Below, one piece after another: positions 23,193 to 31,462 of a DNA stretch of 35,161 nt; position 1 is the stretch's first letter; each line of letters starts with the position of its first letter. A program made the position numbers and the translations under genes. The notes below the pieces were generated by a model that saw only the letters and a program-made list of their open reading frames with translations, did no database searches and was not told the origin of the DNA. Source of the DNA: Akkermansiaceae bacterium (GTDB lineage: Bacteria; Verrucomicrobiota; Verrucomicrobiia; Verrucomicrobiales; Akkermansiaceae); assembly GCA_025457665.1 (NCBI GenBank), contig JALOTY010000037.1, positions 1 to 35,161 of the forward strand, written 5' to 3'.

Positions 23193-24331
23193 AACCAAGG
23201 GTCGACATCTTCATCTTCGCCGATGCGCTCGGCTGGCAGATCGCCAGTCGTCGCGGCTTTGCCGATGACCTGCTGCCCGTCCGCAACCGCTGCGAGACCC
23301 TGCTCGGTTATTCGTCCACCTGCGATCCCACCATCCTCACCGGCGCACTCCCGGTCGATCACGGCCATTTCTCGTTCTTCATCAAGTCTCCCGGTCCCTC
23401 GCCCTTCGCCAATCTCCGCCCGCTCGGCATCCTCCCGGAAATCGTCGCCGGCCACCACCGCGTCCGCAACAAGGTCTCCAAAGCCCTCGCCCGCAAACTC
23501 GGCTACACCGGCTATTTCCAACTCTACAGCGTCCCCTTTTCCAAGCTTCCCTATCTCGATTATTCAGAGAAAAAGGACATCTACGAACCCGGCGGCATCC
23601 GCGGCGGACAGACCACGATCTTCGAACACTGGCAGGCGTCAAGGAAACCCTGGGTCCGCTCGGATTGGCGGAAATCGGATCCCGAAAACATCGCCCAAGC
23701 CCGCTGGGAAATCGATCAGGGCCAGGCCGAATTGATCTATCTCTTCACCGCCCGCCTCGATGCGGTGATGCATCGCTACGGCGTCGATCACCCGGAGGTC
23801 GATGCCGCTTTCGATGAATTCCACCGCCATCTCCGCGACCTCGCCGACCTCGCCTCGCGCCGCTATCGCGACGTCCGCATCCATCTTTTCAGCGATCACG
23901 GCATGGCCGATGTCCACACCTGCTCGGACCTCCTCCCGCGCTGGAACAAGCTCGGCTTGAAATACGGGCGCGACTACATCGCCGTCTGGGATTCCACCAT
24001 GGCCCGCTTCTGGTTCCACGATGAGAAATCCCGCGCCACCGCCACCGCCTGGCTCGCCGAACAAAAGGATGGCGAGATCCTAACAGATGAGCGGCTCCGG
24101 GGATACGGCTGCCTGTTTCCCGATCGCACCTACGGCGAGTTGTTTTATCTCCTTCCCTCCGGTTCGCTCTTCGTGCCCTCCTTCCTCAACCAGCGCAAGG
24201 TCACCGCCATGCACGGCTACGCCCCGGAACATCCGGACAGCGCCGCCGCCTGGCTCTCGAACACGGAAACCGCCCCCGTCCGCGCGCTCACCGATATTTT
24301 CCCGGTGATGAAATCCGCCGCCCAAGCATGA
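23189..24331 (+). CDS. Alkaline-phosphatase-superfamily enzyme (phosphodiesterase/sulfatase fold)
   Basis: 380 residues. Fold signatures: VDIFIFADALGW with Asp12 as metal ligand, GYSSTCDPTILTGALPVDHG with the Ser/Thr nucleophile region at about 42-48, a middle LDAVMHRYGVDHPE with Asp and His ligands, and LFSDHGMADVH with the second metal Asp-His pair. This matches the type I phosphodiesterase / nucleotide pyrophosphatase family. There is no signal peptide or membrane segment, so it should be cytoplasmic, unlike most glycan phosphoethanolamine transferases of this superfamily. It lies between the receiver gene and a GT4 gene with 4-base overlaps on both sides. It may hydrolyse a nucleotide sugar or lipid-linked intermediate; the substrate is not known. 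Confidence 0.85.
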   Translation: MKPRVDIFIFADALGWQIASRRGFADDLLPVRNRCETLLGYSSTCDPTILTGALPVDHGHFSFFIKSPGPSPFANLRPLGILPEIVAGHHRVRNKVSKALARKLGYTGYFQLYSVPFSKLPYLDYSEKKDIYEPGGIRGGQTTIFEHWQASRKPWVRSDWRKSDPENIAQARWEIDQGQAELIYLFTARLDAVMHRYGVDHPEVDAAFDEFHRHLRDLADLASRRYRDVRIHLFSDHGMADVHTCSDLLPRWNKLGLKYGRDYIAVWDSTMARFWFHDEKSRATATAWLAEQKDGEILTDERLRGYGCLFPDRTYGELFYLLPSGSLFVPSFLNQRKVTAMHGYAPEHPDSAAAWLSNTETAPVRALTDIFPVMKSAAQA

Positions 24332-25590
24332 CACCACCGCCTAACAACACCCGCATCCTGCATGTGCCGCGTCGATTCGCCATCGACGAATGGGGCGGCA
24401 CGGAAAGTGTCATCTTCAATCTCTGCCGCCAGCAACAAGCCCTCGGCCTGCGCCCGGAAATCCACACCTCCCGCGCCCTCGCCCCTACGCCCGCCGAAGT
24501 CTGGCGGGACATCCCCATCCGCCGCTACCGCTACTGCTACCCCTTCCTCGGCCTCTCGCCGGAAGACATCCACGCGCTCGACAAAAAAGGCGGCAATCTC
24601 CTCTCACTCGACCTCTTCTTCCATCTCCTCGCCGCGCGCGACGTCCGCCTTTACCACGCCCACGTCCTCAAACGCATGGGCGGCGCCGTCCTCACCGCCG
24701 CACGACTCCGCAAAAAACCTTTCGTCGCCACCCTCCACGGCAATGTCTTCGATGTCCCGCCCGCCGAAGCCGCCTCCATCGTCGAAGCCCAGCAAGGCCA
24801 CTTCGAATGGGGCAAACCCTTCGGCGCGCTGTTCCGCTCGCGGCATTTGTTAGAAGATGCGGACGCCGTGCTCTGCGTCGGTTTCTCCGAATACGAAAAA
24901 GCCCGCGAAGCCCTCTCCCACGACCGCGTCCATCACCTGCCCAACGGCGTCACGCCCGAATCCTTCGCTCATGGCGACCGCGCCGCCGGCCGCGCCCACC
25001 TCGGCTGGCCACAGGACGCCACCGCCTTCGGCTGCCTTAGCCGCATCGATCCCCAGAAAAACCAACTCCTGCTCGTCGATGCCTTCGCCGCCTTCGCCGC
25101 CCGCCATCCGGAACGGAATCCGCGCCTCCTGTTAGGCGGACCGATCACCGCCCCGGATTATCACCGGCAGATCCTTGATGCCATAGCCCGTCATGGGATC
25201 GGCGCACTGGTCACTCTTCATCCGTCCGTCGAAGCGGAATCGAAACTCCACCGCGACCTCCTCGCCGCGCTCGATGCCTTCGTCCTTCCCTCTCGCCACG
25301 AACCCTTCGGCATCGTCGTCCTCGAAGCCTGGGCCGCCGGACTTCCAGTGATCGCTGCAGAGGTCGGCGGACTCCGCCAACTCGTCACCCACGACCGCGA
25401 TGGCCTGCACTTCCCCTCCGGTGATGCCCCCGCGCTCACCGCCGCCATGGAGAAACTCCACTCCCATCCCGATTTCCGCCACTCCCTCGCCGCCGCCGGA
25501 CATGCAAAAATGACCGCCCAATACACCTGGAAAGCCGTCAATGCACGGCTTGAGGAAATCTATCAACTCGCCGAACAACGCCACCGATGA
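24328..25590 (+). CDS. Glycosyltransferase family 4
   Basis: 420 residues, GT-B fold. The N-terminal acceptor domain has WGGTESVIFNLCRQQ and LYHAHVLKRMGG, followed by VATLHGN. The donor domain has LPNGVTPESF, LSRIDPQKNQ and the E-x7-E motif EPFGIVVLE, then AAEVGGLRQLV. It is a retaining transferase building the repeat unit on the cytoplasmic face; the sugar is unknown. It overlaps the phosphodiesterase-like gene and the GT2 gene by 4 bases each. It holds two TGTTAG hexamers in sense orientation (24848 and 25130), each creating a rare TTA leucine codon. Confidence 0.93.
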   Translation: MTPPPNNTRILHVPRRFAIDEWGGTESVIFNLCRQQQALGLRPEIHTSRALAPTPAEVWRDIPIRRYRYCYPFLGLSPEDIHALDKKGGNLLSLDLFFHLLAARDVRLYHAHVLKRMGGAVLTAARLRKKPFVATLHGNVFDVPPAEAASIVEAQQGHFEWGKPFGALFRSRHLLEDADAVLCVGFSEYEKAREALSHDRVHHLPNGVTPESFAHGDRAAGRAHLGWPQDATAFGCLSRIDPQKNQLLLVDAFAAFAARHPERNPRLLLGGPITAPDYHRQILDAIARHGIGALVTLHPSVEAESKLHRDLLAALDAFVLPSRHEPFGIVVLEAWAAGLPVIAAEVGGLRQLVTHDRDGLHFPSGDAPALTAAMEKLHSHPDFRHSLAAAGHAKMTAQYTWKAVNARLEEIYQLAEQRHR

Positions 25591-26471
25591 ATCCCCTGCC
25601 CACCGCCGTCTCCGTCGTCATGCGCAGCTTCAACGAAGCCTGGGCCATCGGCGATACCATCCGCCAACTCTTCGCCCAGGACTTCCCCGGGGAAATCGAA
25701 CTGATCGTCATCGATTCCGGCTCCAGCGATGGTTCCATCGAAATCATCCAACAGTCCGGCCGCGCCCGCCTGATCCAGATCCCCCTCGGCACCTATGTTC
25801 CCGGGGTCGTGCTCAACCAAGGCGCCCGCGAGGCATCGCACGATTGGATCATCTATCTGAATGCCGATGCCACCCCGGTCGGCACCGACTGGCTCGTCAA
25901 TCTCCTCCGCCCCTGCCTCGACAACCCGAAATTCGGTGCCGGCTTTTCCCGCCAGATCCCACGCCCGGACTGCAAGGCGGTCTTCGCCCATGATTACGAC
26001 CGCTGCTTCGGCCCCGAACGTGAGTCGAAGGATTGGGACCACTTCTTCAGCATGGTCAGCTCCATCACCCACCGCTCCATCCTCGATAAGGTTCCCATCC
26101 GCGAGGACCTGCAATACGCGGAAGACGACGAATGGACCCGCCGACTCGTCGATGCCGGATATGATATCATTTTCGCCCCGGATTCGATCGCGATGCATTC
26201 GCACAACTACACGCTGAAGCAGTCCTACAAACGCTCCTTCGGTGACTCGAAGGCCATGGCCGCCACCAGCGATGTCCCGCCGCGCAATGTCAACTACCAC
26301 TATTTCGTCGGGCTCGGACTCGTGAAAGACACCATCCGCGATGCGAAATGGTGCCTCCGCCACGGAAAAATCACCGGCATCCCCTACGCCATCGCCACCC
26401 GCCTCGCCCAGCGCCTCGGCCGCCGCGATGGCTACCATGCCGGCTGGCAACACTATCAGCGCGGATCATGA
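25587..26471 (+). CDS. Glycosyltransferase family 2 (rhamnosyltransferase-like)
   Basis: 294 residues, GT-A fold. The nucleotide-binding strand is VVMRSFNEAW, followed by LIVIDSGSSDGS (40-50) and the metal-binding NADAT (92-96, DxD-type). The possible acceptor/base region is AEDDEWTRRL. The overall pattern, including GTYVPGVVLNQGAREA, resembles GT2 rhamnosyltransferases. There are no membrane segments, so it acts at the cytoplasmic side. 4-base overlaps with both neighbouring GT4 genes indicate strict co-expression. Confidence 0.92.
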   Translation: MNPLPTAVSVVMRSFNEAWAIGDTIRQLFAQDFPGEIELIVIDSGSSDGSIEIIQQSGRARLIQIPLGTYVPGVVLNQGAREASHDWIIYLNADATPVGTDWLVNLLRPCLDNPKFGAGFSRQIPRPDCKAVFAHDYDRCFGPERESKDWDHFFSMVSSITHRSILDKVPIREDLQYAEDDEWTRRLVDAGYDIIFAPDSIAMHSHNYTLKQSYKRSFGDSKAMAATSDVPPRNVNYHYFVGLGLVKDTIRDAKWCLRHGKITGIPYAIATRLAQRLGRRDGYHAGWQHYQRGS

Positions 26472-27706
26472 AAATCCTCGTCATCACCAATCTCTATCCA
26501 CCTCACGAAATCGGCGGCTACGAACTCCGCTGCCGCGATGTCTGCACCCGCCTCGCCGCGTGGGGACATGACATTCACATCCTCACCTCGGACCATCACG
26601 TCGCCGGACGCGAGACCCCCGCCGAACCGCAGGTCAACCGCAGCCTCCGCATTCATGGCATGTACGGCCACCCATGGCTGCCCATCCACCAACTCCACGC
26701 ACTCGAAAAACACAACCACCTCGCCCTGCAAAAGGCCATCGATTCCATCCGCCCCGACGTCATCCACGTCTGGAACATGGGCGGCATTTCGAAATCCCTC
26801 CTGCTCCGCCTCGAAGCAGGAAACATCCCGGTGGTTTATGATATCTCCGATCACTGGATCGCCCGCAGCCTCCGTGCCGATGTCTGGCTTTCCTGGTGGA
26901 ACACGCCGATCTCCACCGCCGCATCGCTTGTCCGCGCTTTCCTGACCGCCTCAGGAATCCGCCGAAACCTCAGCTTCACCACCCCCACCGCATCCTGGGA
27001 CACGCTAAGCTTCCGTCATATCTATTTCTGCAGTGCCTTCATGCGCGACCTCACCGCCTCCAAGGGCTGGCCGGTGAAACATGCCGGTGTGATCCATTGC
27101 GGCATCGAGTCCTCCGCCTTCACCGTCAAAACCGATCACTCGAGTTTCACGAAACTCCTCTGGGTCGGCCGACTCGCCGAAGACAAGGACCCGCTCACCG
27201 CCGTCCGCGCGCTCCACGCCGCCCATCGCCAGGGCCTCACCCACCTCACGCTCGATCTCTATGGCCATGGCGATGCCGCCTACGTCGCCAGCATCGATGC
27301 CGAAATCGAAAGCCTCGGCCTGACCCAACACATCCGCCGCAAGCTCGCCCCCGCTGCGGAAATGCGCGGGCTTTACTCGCAATACGACGCCCTGCTCTTC
27401 ACCTCGAACTGGGGCGAACCCTTCGCGCTCACGCCCCTCGAAGCCATGGCTTCCGGCCTTCCCGTCATCACCTCGCTCGATGGCGGCCAACCCGAACTCG
27501 CTCGCGATCGCGAGAATTCCCTCATCGCCGAAGCCGCCAATCCCGAACTCTACGCCACCCGCATCGCCGAACTCGCTGCCGATCCCGCCCTGCGCGCCCA
27601 CATCGCCGCCACCGGACTCGATGAAGTCCGCCGCCGTTTTGATATCGATCCCATTTCCCGCCAGATCGAAGCATTCCTCAGCGCCGCTCTGAAAGCCAAA
27701 TCATGA
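26468..27706 (+). CDS. Glycosyltransferase family 4
   Basis: 412 residues. The N-terminus is MKILVITNLYPPHEIGGYE, a standard GT4 start. VIHVWNMGG and VYDISDHW lie in the acceptor domain. LLWVGRLAEDKDP starts the donor domain, which has E-x7-E in WGEPFALTPLE and TSLDGGQPELA. The start at 26468 was chosen from the 4-base overlap with the GT2 stop and the classic N-terminus; a longer frame upstream only shadows the GT2 gene. It probably adds a sugar to the growing lipid-linked unit; the donor is unknown. The uridine-kinase-like gene follows, also with a 4-base overlap. Confidence 0.93.
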   Translation: MKILVITNLYPPHEIGGYELRCRDVCTRLAAWGHDIHILTSDHHVAGRETPAEPQVNRSLRIHGMYGHPWLPIHQLHALEKHNHLALQKAIDSIRPDVIHVWNMGGISKSLLLRLEAGNIPVVYDISDHWIARSLRADVWLSWWNTPISTAASLVRAFLTASGIRRNLSFTTPTASWDTLSFRHIYFCSAFMRDLTASKGWPVKHAGVIHCGIESSAFTVKTDHSSFTKLLWVGRLAEDKDPLTAVRALHAAHRQGLTHLTLDLYGHGDAAYVASIDAEIESLGLTQHIRRKLAPAAEMRGLYSQYDALLFTSNWGEPFALTPLEAMASGLPVITSLDGGQPELARDRENSLIAEAANPELYATRIAELAADPALRAHIAATGLDEVRRRFDIDPISRQIEAFLSAALKAKS

Positions 27707-28335
27707 GCACCGCCAGTCAGAACTGCGCCTCTCCAAGGATCATCGCCATCACCGGCGGCAGTGGTTCGGGAAAATCCTATCTCGCCCGCCAACTCCACGA
27801 CGCCCTCGCACCCCAAGCCATCATCCTCACGCTCGATCACTTCTATCTCGATCTCTCCCACCTCCCGCACGAAGAGCGCGAACTCGTGAACTTCGATGAC
27901 CCCGCCGCCATCGATTGGCCGAGCGTTGAAGCGGCCCTTAACCAACTCCTCTCGGGAAAATCCGCGAGCATTCCCGATTACGATTTCACCACTCACACGC
28001 GGACCCCGAATCCCCAAACTCTCGCCCCCGCCCCTTTCATCGTCCTCGAAGGCCTGTGGCCGCTTACCCGTTCCGCGATTCGCGAGATATGCCATCTCTC
28101 GATTTTCGTTGATTGCCCGGACGAGACCCGTTTCGCCCGCCGCCTCGCCCGCGACACCAGTGAACGCGGCCGCAGCGCCGCCTCGGTCCAGCGTCAATAT
28201 GAAGAGCAGGTCCGCCCCATGCACGATCTCCATGTGCAACCGCAGATCCACCTCGCGGACATCACGCTCACCTCGCCGTTCGGCGATGAGGAAATCTCCG
28301 CCATTCTCAACCGACTCCGCCCCATCCCGGCATGA
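27703..28335 (+). CDS. Uridine kinase-like P-loop kinase
   Basis: 210 residues, near the usual 205-215 of bacterial uridine kinases. The Walker A loop is GGSGSGKS (18-25). LTLDHFYLDLS matches the family's Asp-x-Tyr substrate region, followed by FDDPAAIDW, then YDFTTHTR, and FIVLEGLWPL as the Walker B-like strand. RRLARDTSERGRS is the lid region. It phosphorylates uridine/cytidine to UMP/CMP in typical members. It sits between two GT4 genes with 4-base overlaps on both sides, unusual for a salvage enzyme. It may supply uridine nucleotides for UDP-sugars or act on a different small substrate. Confidence 0.85.
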   Translation: MSTASQNCASPRIIAITGGSGSGKSYLARQLHDALAPQAIILTLDHFYLDLSHLPHEERELVNFDDPAAIDWPSVEAALNQLLSGKSASIPDYDFTTHTRTPNPQTLAPAPFIVLEGLWPLTRSAIREICHLSIFVDCPDETRFARRLARDTSERGRSAASVQRQYEEQVRPMHDLHVQPQIHLADITLTSPFGDEEISAILNRLRPIPA

Positions 28336-29486
28336 AAGTCCTTTTCTACGATGACAGCCCGGTCTTCGGCGGCCACCAGGTGATGAGCCTGTTAGGCTTG
28401 GAGGCGGTTTTGTCCGCTTCATCAGAACCCGTCATCTTCCTCGCCACCGCTTCGAATTCCCGACTCATCGAGAAACTCCGGGAAATGGCCACCCGCCACC
28501 CCCACCTGAAAGCCGTCGAGATCCCCTGGCATTCTTCGAAACTCGAAGGTCCCCTCAATCGACTCCTCCCCTCCCGCTCCCGCAATCTTGCCACGATGTT
28601 CCGCGAAATCGGCGCCGACCGCATCATCGCCATCCAGGGAAACATCGAACACTCCTCCCTCGCCCTGCTCGCCGCACGCCGTGCCGGAATTCCCTGCGTG
28701 AGTTACATCCCCGTCCCGCACTCGAATGCCGAAATGGGTGCAAAACTCGGGGCCTTTCGCGACCTGTTTTGCACGCACCTTTTCACCCTCCCGGATCGCT
28801 TCATCACGATCACCGATGAAATGGCCCGCATGCTTCGGGCCCGCGGTGCCACCGCACCCATCGATATTGTTTACAATGGCATCGATACCGCCCGCTTCCA
28901 ACCCGGCGACCGCAACGCCGCACGCGCCGAACTGAATCTGCCCGCCGACAAGACCCTGCTTGGCATCATCGGTCGACTCGAATTCCGCCAGAAACAACAA
29001 CACCTGCTCGTCGAAGCCGTCGCCAGCGATCCCGACCTCGCCGTCCGCTGCCATCTGGTTTTCGCCGGCGATGGCCCCGATGCCGGAAATCTCCGCGGGC
29101 TCCTCGACACCCACCGACTCTCCGGCACCGTCCTCCCCTGGTGCGATCCCGCCCGACTCTATCAGGCACTCGATGCCGTCATCATCCCCTCGCGCTACGA
29201 AGGCCTGCCGCTGGTCATGCTCGAAGCCCTCGCCTCCGGCACCACCGTCCTCGGCAGCGATCGCGATGGCATGAAAGACCTCCTTCCCGCCGGGCAGCGT
29301 TTCACACCGAACGACCCCGCCGCCCTCGCTCGGGCCCTTTCCGACTTCCTGAAATCCGACTGCCTCGCCGCCGATCCCAGCCTCGTTTCCCGCGTCCGCG
29401 AAACGATGTCCTTGGCCGCCTTCAATCGCAGTTTCGCCGCTTGCATCCAAGGTTCAAACCCCACATACTTAAGCCATCCAAAATAA
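28332..29486 (+). CDS. Glycosyltransferase family 4
   Basis: 384 residues. The N-terminus MKVLFYDDSPVFGGHQVM carries the Gly-rich loop. VSYIPVPHSNAEMG is in the acceptor domain. VYNGIDTARF, IIGRLEFRQKQQ and the E-x7-E motif EGLPLVMLE, followed by GSDRDGMKDLL, form the donor domain. A TGTTAG hexamer at 28390 encodes the Leu-Leu of SLLGLE. The gene overlaps the uridine-kinase-like gene by 4 bases. A 46-base gap precedes the next gene, the first real break in the plus arm since the 21-base gap at 19940. Confidence 0.93.
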   Translation: MKVLFYDDSPVFGGHQVMSLLGLEAVLSASSEPVIFLATASNSRLIEKLREMATRHPHLKAVEIPWHSSKLEGPLNRLLPSRSRNLATMFREIGADRIIAIQGNIEHSSLALLAARRAGIPCVSYIPVPHSNAEMGAKLGAFRDLFCTHLFTLPDRFITITDEMARMLRARGATAPIDIVYNGIDTARFQPGDRNAARAELNLPADKTLLGIIGRLEFRQKQQHLLVEAVASDPDLAVRCHLVFAGDGPDAGNLRGLLDTHRLSGTVLPWCDPARLYQALDAVIIPSRYEGLPLVMLEALASGTTVLGSDRDGMKDLLPAGQRFTPNDPAALARALSDFLKSDCLAADPSLVSRVRETMSLAAFNRSFAACIQGSNPTYLSHPK

Positions 29487-29523
29487 TTTCGATCACCCTG
29501 CCGGACCACCCGCCACCTCCTCC

Positions 29524-29527
29524 GGAG
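29524..29527 (+). promoter_or_regulatory. Shine-Dalgarno site (GGAG) supporting a GTG start
   Basis: GGAG lies 5 bases before the GTG at 29533. An ATG at 29531 is out of frame with the export gene, and no in-frame ATG exists upstream before the stop of the previous gene's region. This supports GTG as the real start. Confidence 0.5.
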
Positions 29528-29532
29528 TCGAT

Positions 29533-31443
29533 GTGGGCACCGATCCCGCAGCGGAATCCGATTCCCCGGTTTCCGCAGGGTCGCCGCGTTTTCGTTTCCC
29601 GCTGCCCTTCGATCCCATCCGCCTCCTCGCCGGAGTCCTCACCCGCTGGCCATGGCTCGCCGCCGCCGCCATCGTCTTTGGCAGCATCGGTGCCTTCATC
29701 GGCACCCGCCTGACCGATCCCTCCTACGCCCTCTCCGCCTCCCTCATCAAACGCCGTGTCCCGCAAACCGTGCAAACCTCGGAAACCGGCCAGGCCTTCC
29801 GCCCGGTGGACCTGAATGACGCCACCCTCCTCGCCACCCTCCTCGCCAACGAACCTCTCGACCTCGCTTTCAAGCGCGCCAACAACGGCGTGTCTCCCGG
29901 CCAGCAACGCTCCCTTGTCGAAGCCGCCCAACTCGAAGGCACCGATATCTTCTACATCACCTATCATTCGCCGGTCAGCCCCGACGATGCCATCGCCTTC
30001 ACCACGATCTGGGCAGAGGAAATCAACGCCTACACTCAACGCCTCCAACAATCGGAAGCCCGGGAAGTCCGAACCATCCTCGAAAAGGAAGTCGCCGACA
30101 TCCGCGCCCAACTCGATGCCGTGAACGATGAAATCATGAATTTCTCGAAAACCACCGGCTACCTCGGCGGCGATGCCCAGGTCTCCGCCGTGCTCGGGAA
30201 GTTATCACAAATCGAACTCGATCTCGAAGCCGCCCGCAACACGGTCAAAGCCAAACAAAGTCAGATCGAAAACCTCACCGCCCAAATCCGCCACCAGAGC
30301 CCCATCGAACTCCAACTCAAAACCGCCCGCGAGGAACTCGCCAACCTCCGTGCCACCTACACCGATGCCAATCCCCTGGTGCAGGCGAAACTCCAAAGCA
30401 TCGAATACCTCGAAACCCAGATCGCCGAACTCGACAAGGACGCCGATGCCGACCTCGAACCCTTCACCGGCACGCCACTCGGCAACCAGATCTACCTTTC
30501 CATCATCGGACTCCGCAATGAGCTGTTAGAAGCTCAGAACCGGGTTGCCTCCCTTGAAAAACAACATCAGGAAACCGCCGCGCGCCTCAAGGAGTTTCCA
30601 GCCATCGTCAGTGGATATGAAGCACTCATCAAAAAGCGCGAGTCCCACATCGAAGGACTTTCGCTGATGAGCAACCGACTCAAGGAAGCCGAGATTTTCG
30701 CATCGGGCGCACCCGGATACTGGCAGGTCTTCCAAGCACCCGACCCGCGGGCCATCATTCCCTCATCCATGGTCAAGAAGCCCGCCATGCTGGGCGTCGC
30801 CGGTGCCGCGGCAGGCACCGGACTCGCCATTCTTCTGACCCTCCTGCTCACCCACCGCACCTCCCGTCGTTCCATCCTCGAATGCTGCGCGGCCACTCAC
30901 GCTCCGCTCATCACCGCTCTTCCCACCGAATTCGAAGAAGACGCCCGCGCCGCCATCCAGCATTTCTGGATCACTCACCTTGCCCCACGTCTCAGCTCCG
31001 GCTCACCTGTGCTTTTCTGGACCACCGCCTTGGACTCCGCCGAAGAAAGACGCCTCTGGACCATGCTTGCCGATGCCGCCGCCCTCGATACTGGCGAAGC
31101 CCTCCAGGTGCTTGATCTAACACCCGATGACCTTTGGCCCACGGACACGTCGGTCACGAACTTGAAGTGGCAAAAAGATACGCCACCCCTTTCCGCCACC
31201 GTCCTTCGCGCATCATCACTGCCGTCCGGGAAAATCCGCGCCAGCCTTGCGGATGTCGGACATTGGATCGCGGTCGTCGCCGGGCAGAAAGACTCCCTCG
31301 CCCGCGCCCGCCGCCATCGACCCCTCACCGACACCTATCTCAATGCCTGCGGCGGCACCATCGCCTGGACCGAACGCCCCCAAGGCATCATCCGCCAGAC
31401 GGCCGACCACCTGTCCACCTTCCTCGCCCGGCGCTTTTCCTGA
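29533..31443 (+). CDS. Wzz/GumC-type polysaccharide co-polymerase with degenerate kinase-like C-terminal domain
   Basis: 636 residues, GTG start. An N-terminal membrane helix at about 40-60 is followed by a long periplasmic part with coiled coil (about 165-400). The second helix is at about 418-440, preceded by the Pro-rich segment AIIPSSMVKKP typical of chain-length regulators. The C-terminal part (about 448-636) has the position and strand order of a Wzc/BY-kinase ATPase domain. Where the Walker A loop should be (after SPVLFWTTAL), the sequence is DSAEERR with no GxxGxGKS. LQVLDLTPDD matches the Walker A' position with its Asp, and there is no C-terminal tyrosine cluster. It therefore looks like a pseudokinase that cannot bind ATP normally. 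It should control polymer length and couple to the Wza-like genes that follow. Confidence 0.88.
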   Translation: MGTDPAAESDSPVSAGSPRFRFPLPFDPIRLLAGVLTRWPWLAAAAIVFGSIGAFIGTRLTDPSYALSASLIKRRVPQTVQTSETGQAFRPVDLNDATLLATLLANEPLDLAFKRANNGVSPGQQRSLVEAAQLEGTDIFYITYHSPVSPDDAIAFTTIWAEEINAYTQRLQQSEAREVRTILEKEVADIRAQLDAVNDEIMNFSKTTGYLGGDAQVSAVLGKLSQIELDLEAARNTVKAKQSQIENLTAQIRHQSPIELQLKTAREELANLRATYTDANPLVQAKLQSIEYLETQIAELDKDADADLEPFTGTPLGNQIYLSIIGLRNELLEAQNRVASLEKQHQETAARLKEFPAIVSGYEALIKKRESHIEGLSLMSNRLKEAEIFASGAPGYWQVFQAPDPRAIIPSSMVKKPAMLGVAGAAAGTGLAILLTLLLTHRTSRRSILECCAATHAPLITALPTEFEEDARAAIQHFWITHLAPRLSSGSPVLFWTTALDSAEERRLWTMLADAAALDTGEALQVLDLTPDDLWPTDTSVTNLKWQKDTPPLSATVLRASSLPSGKIRASLADVGHWIAVVAGQKDSLARARRHRPLTDTYLNACGGTIAWTERPQGIIRQTADHLSTFLARRFS

Positions 31444-31462
31444 TATCTGATCGCTCATCGCC

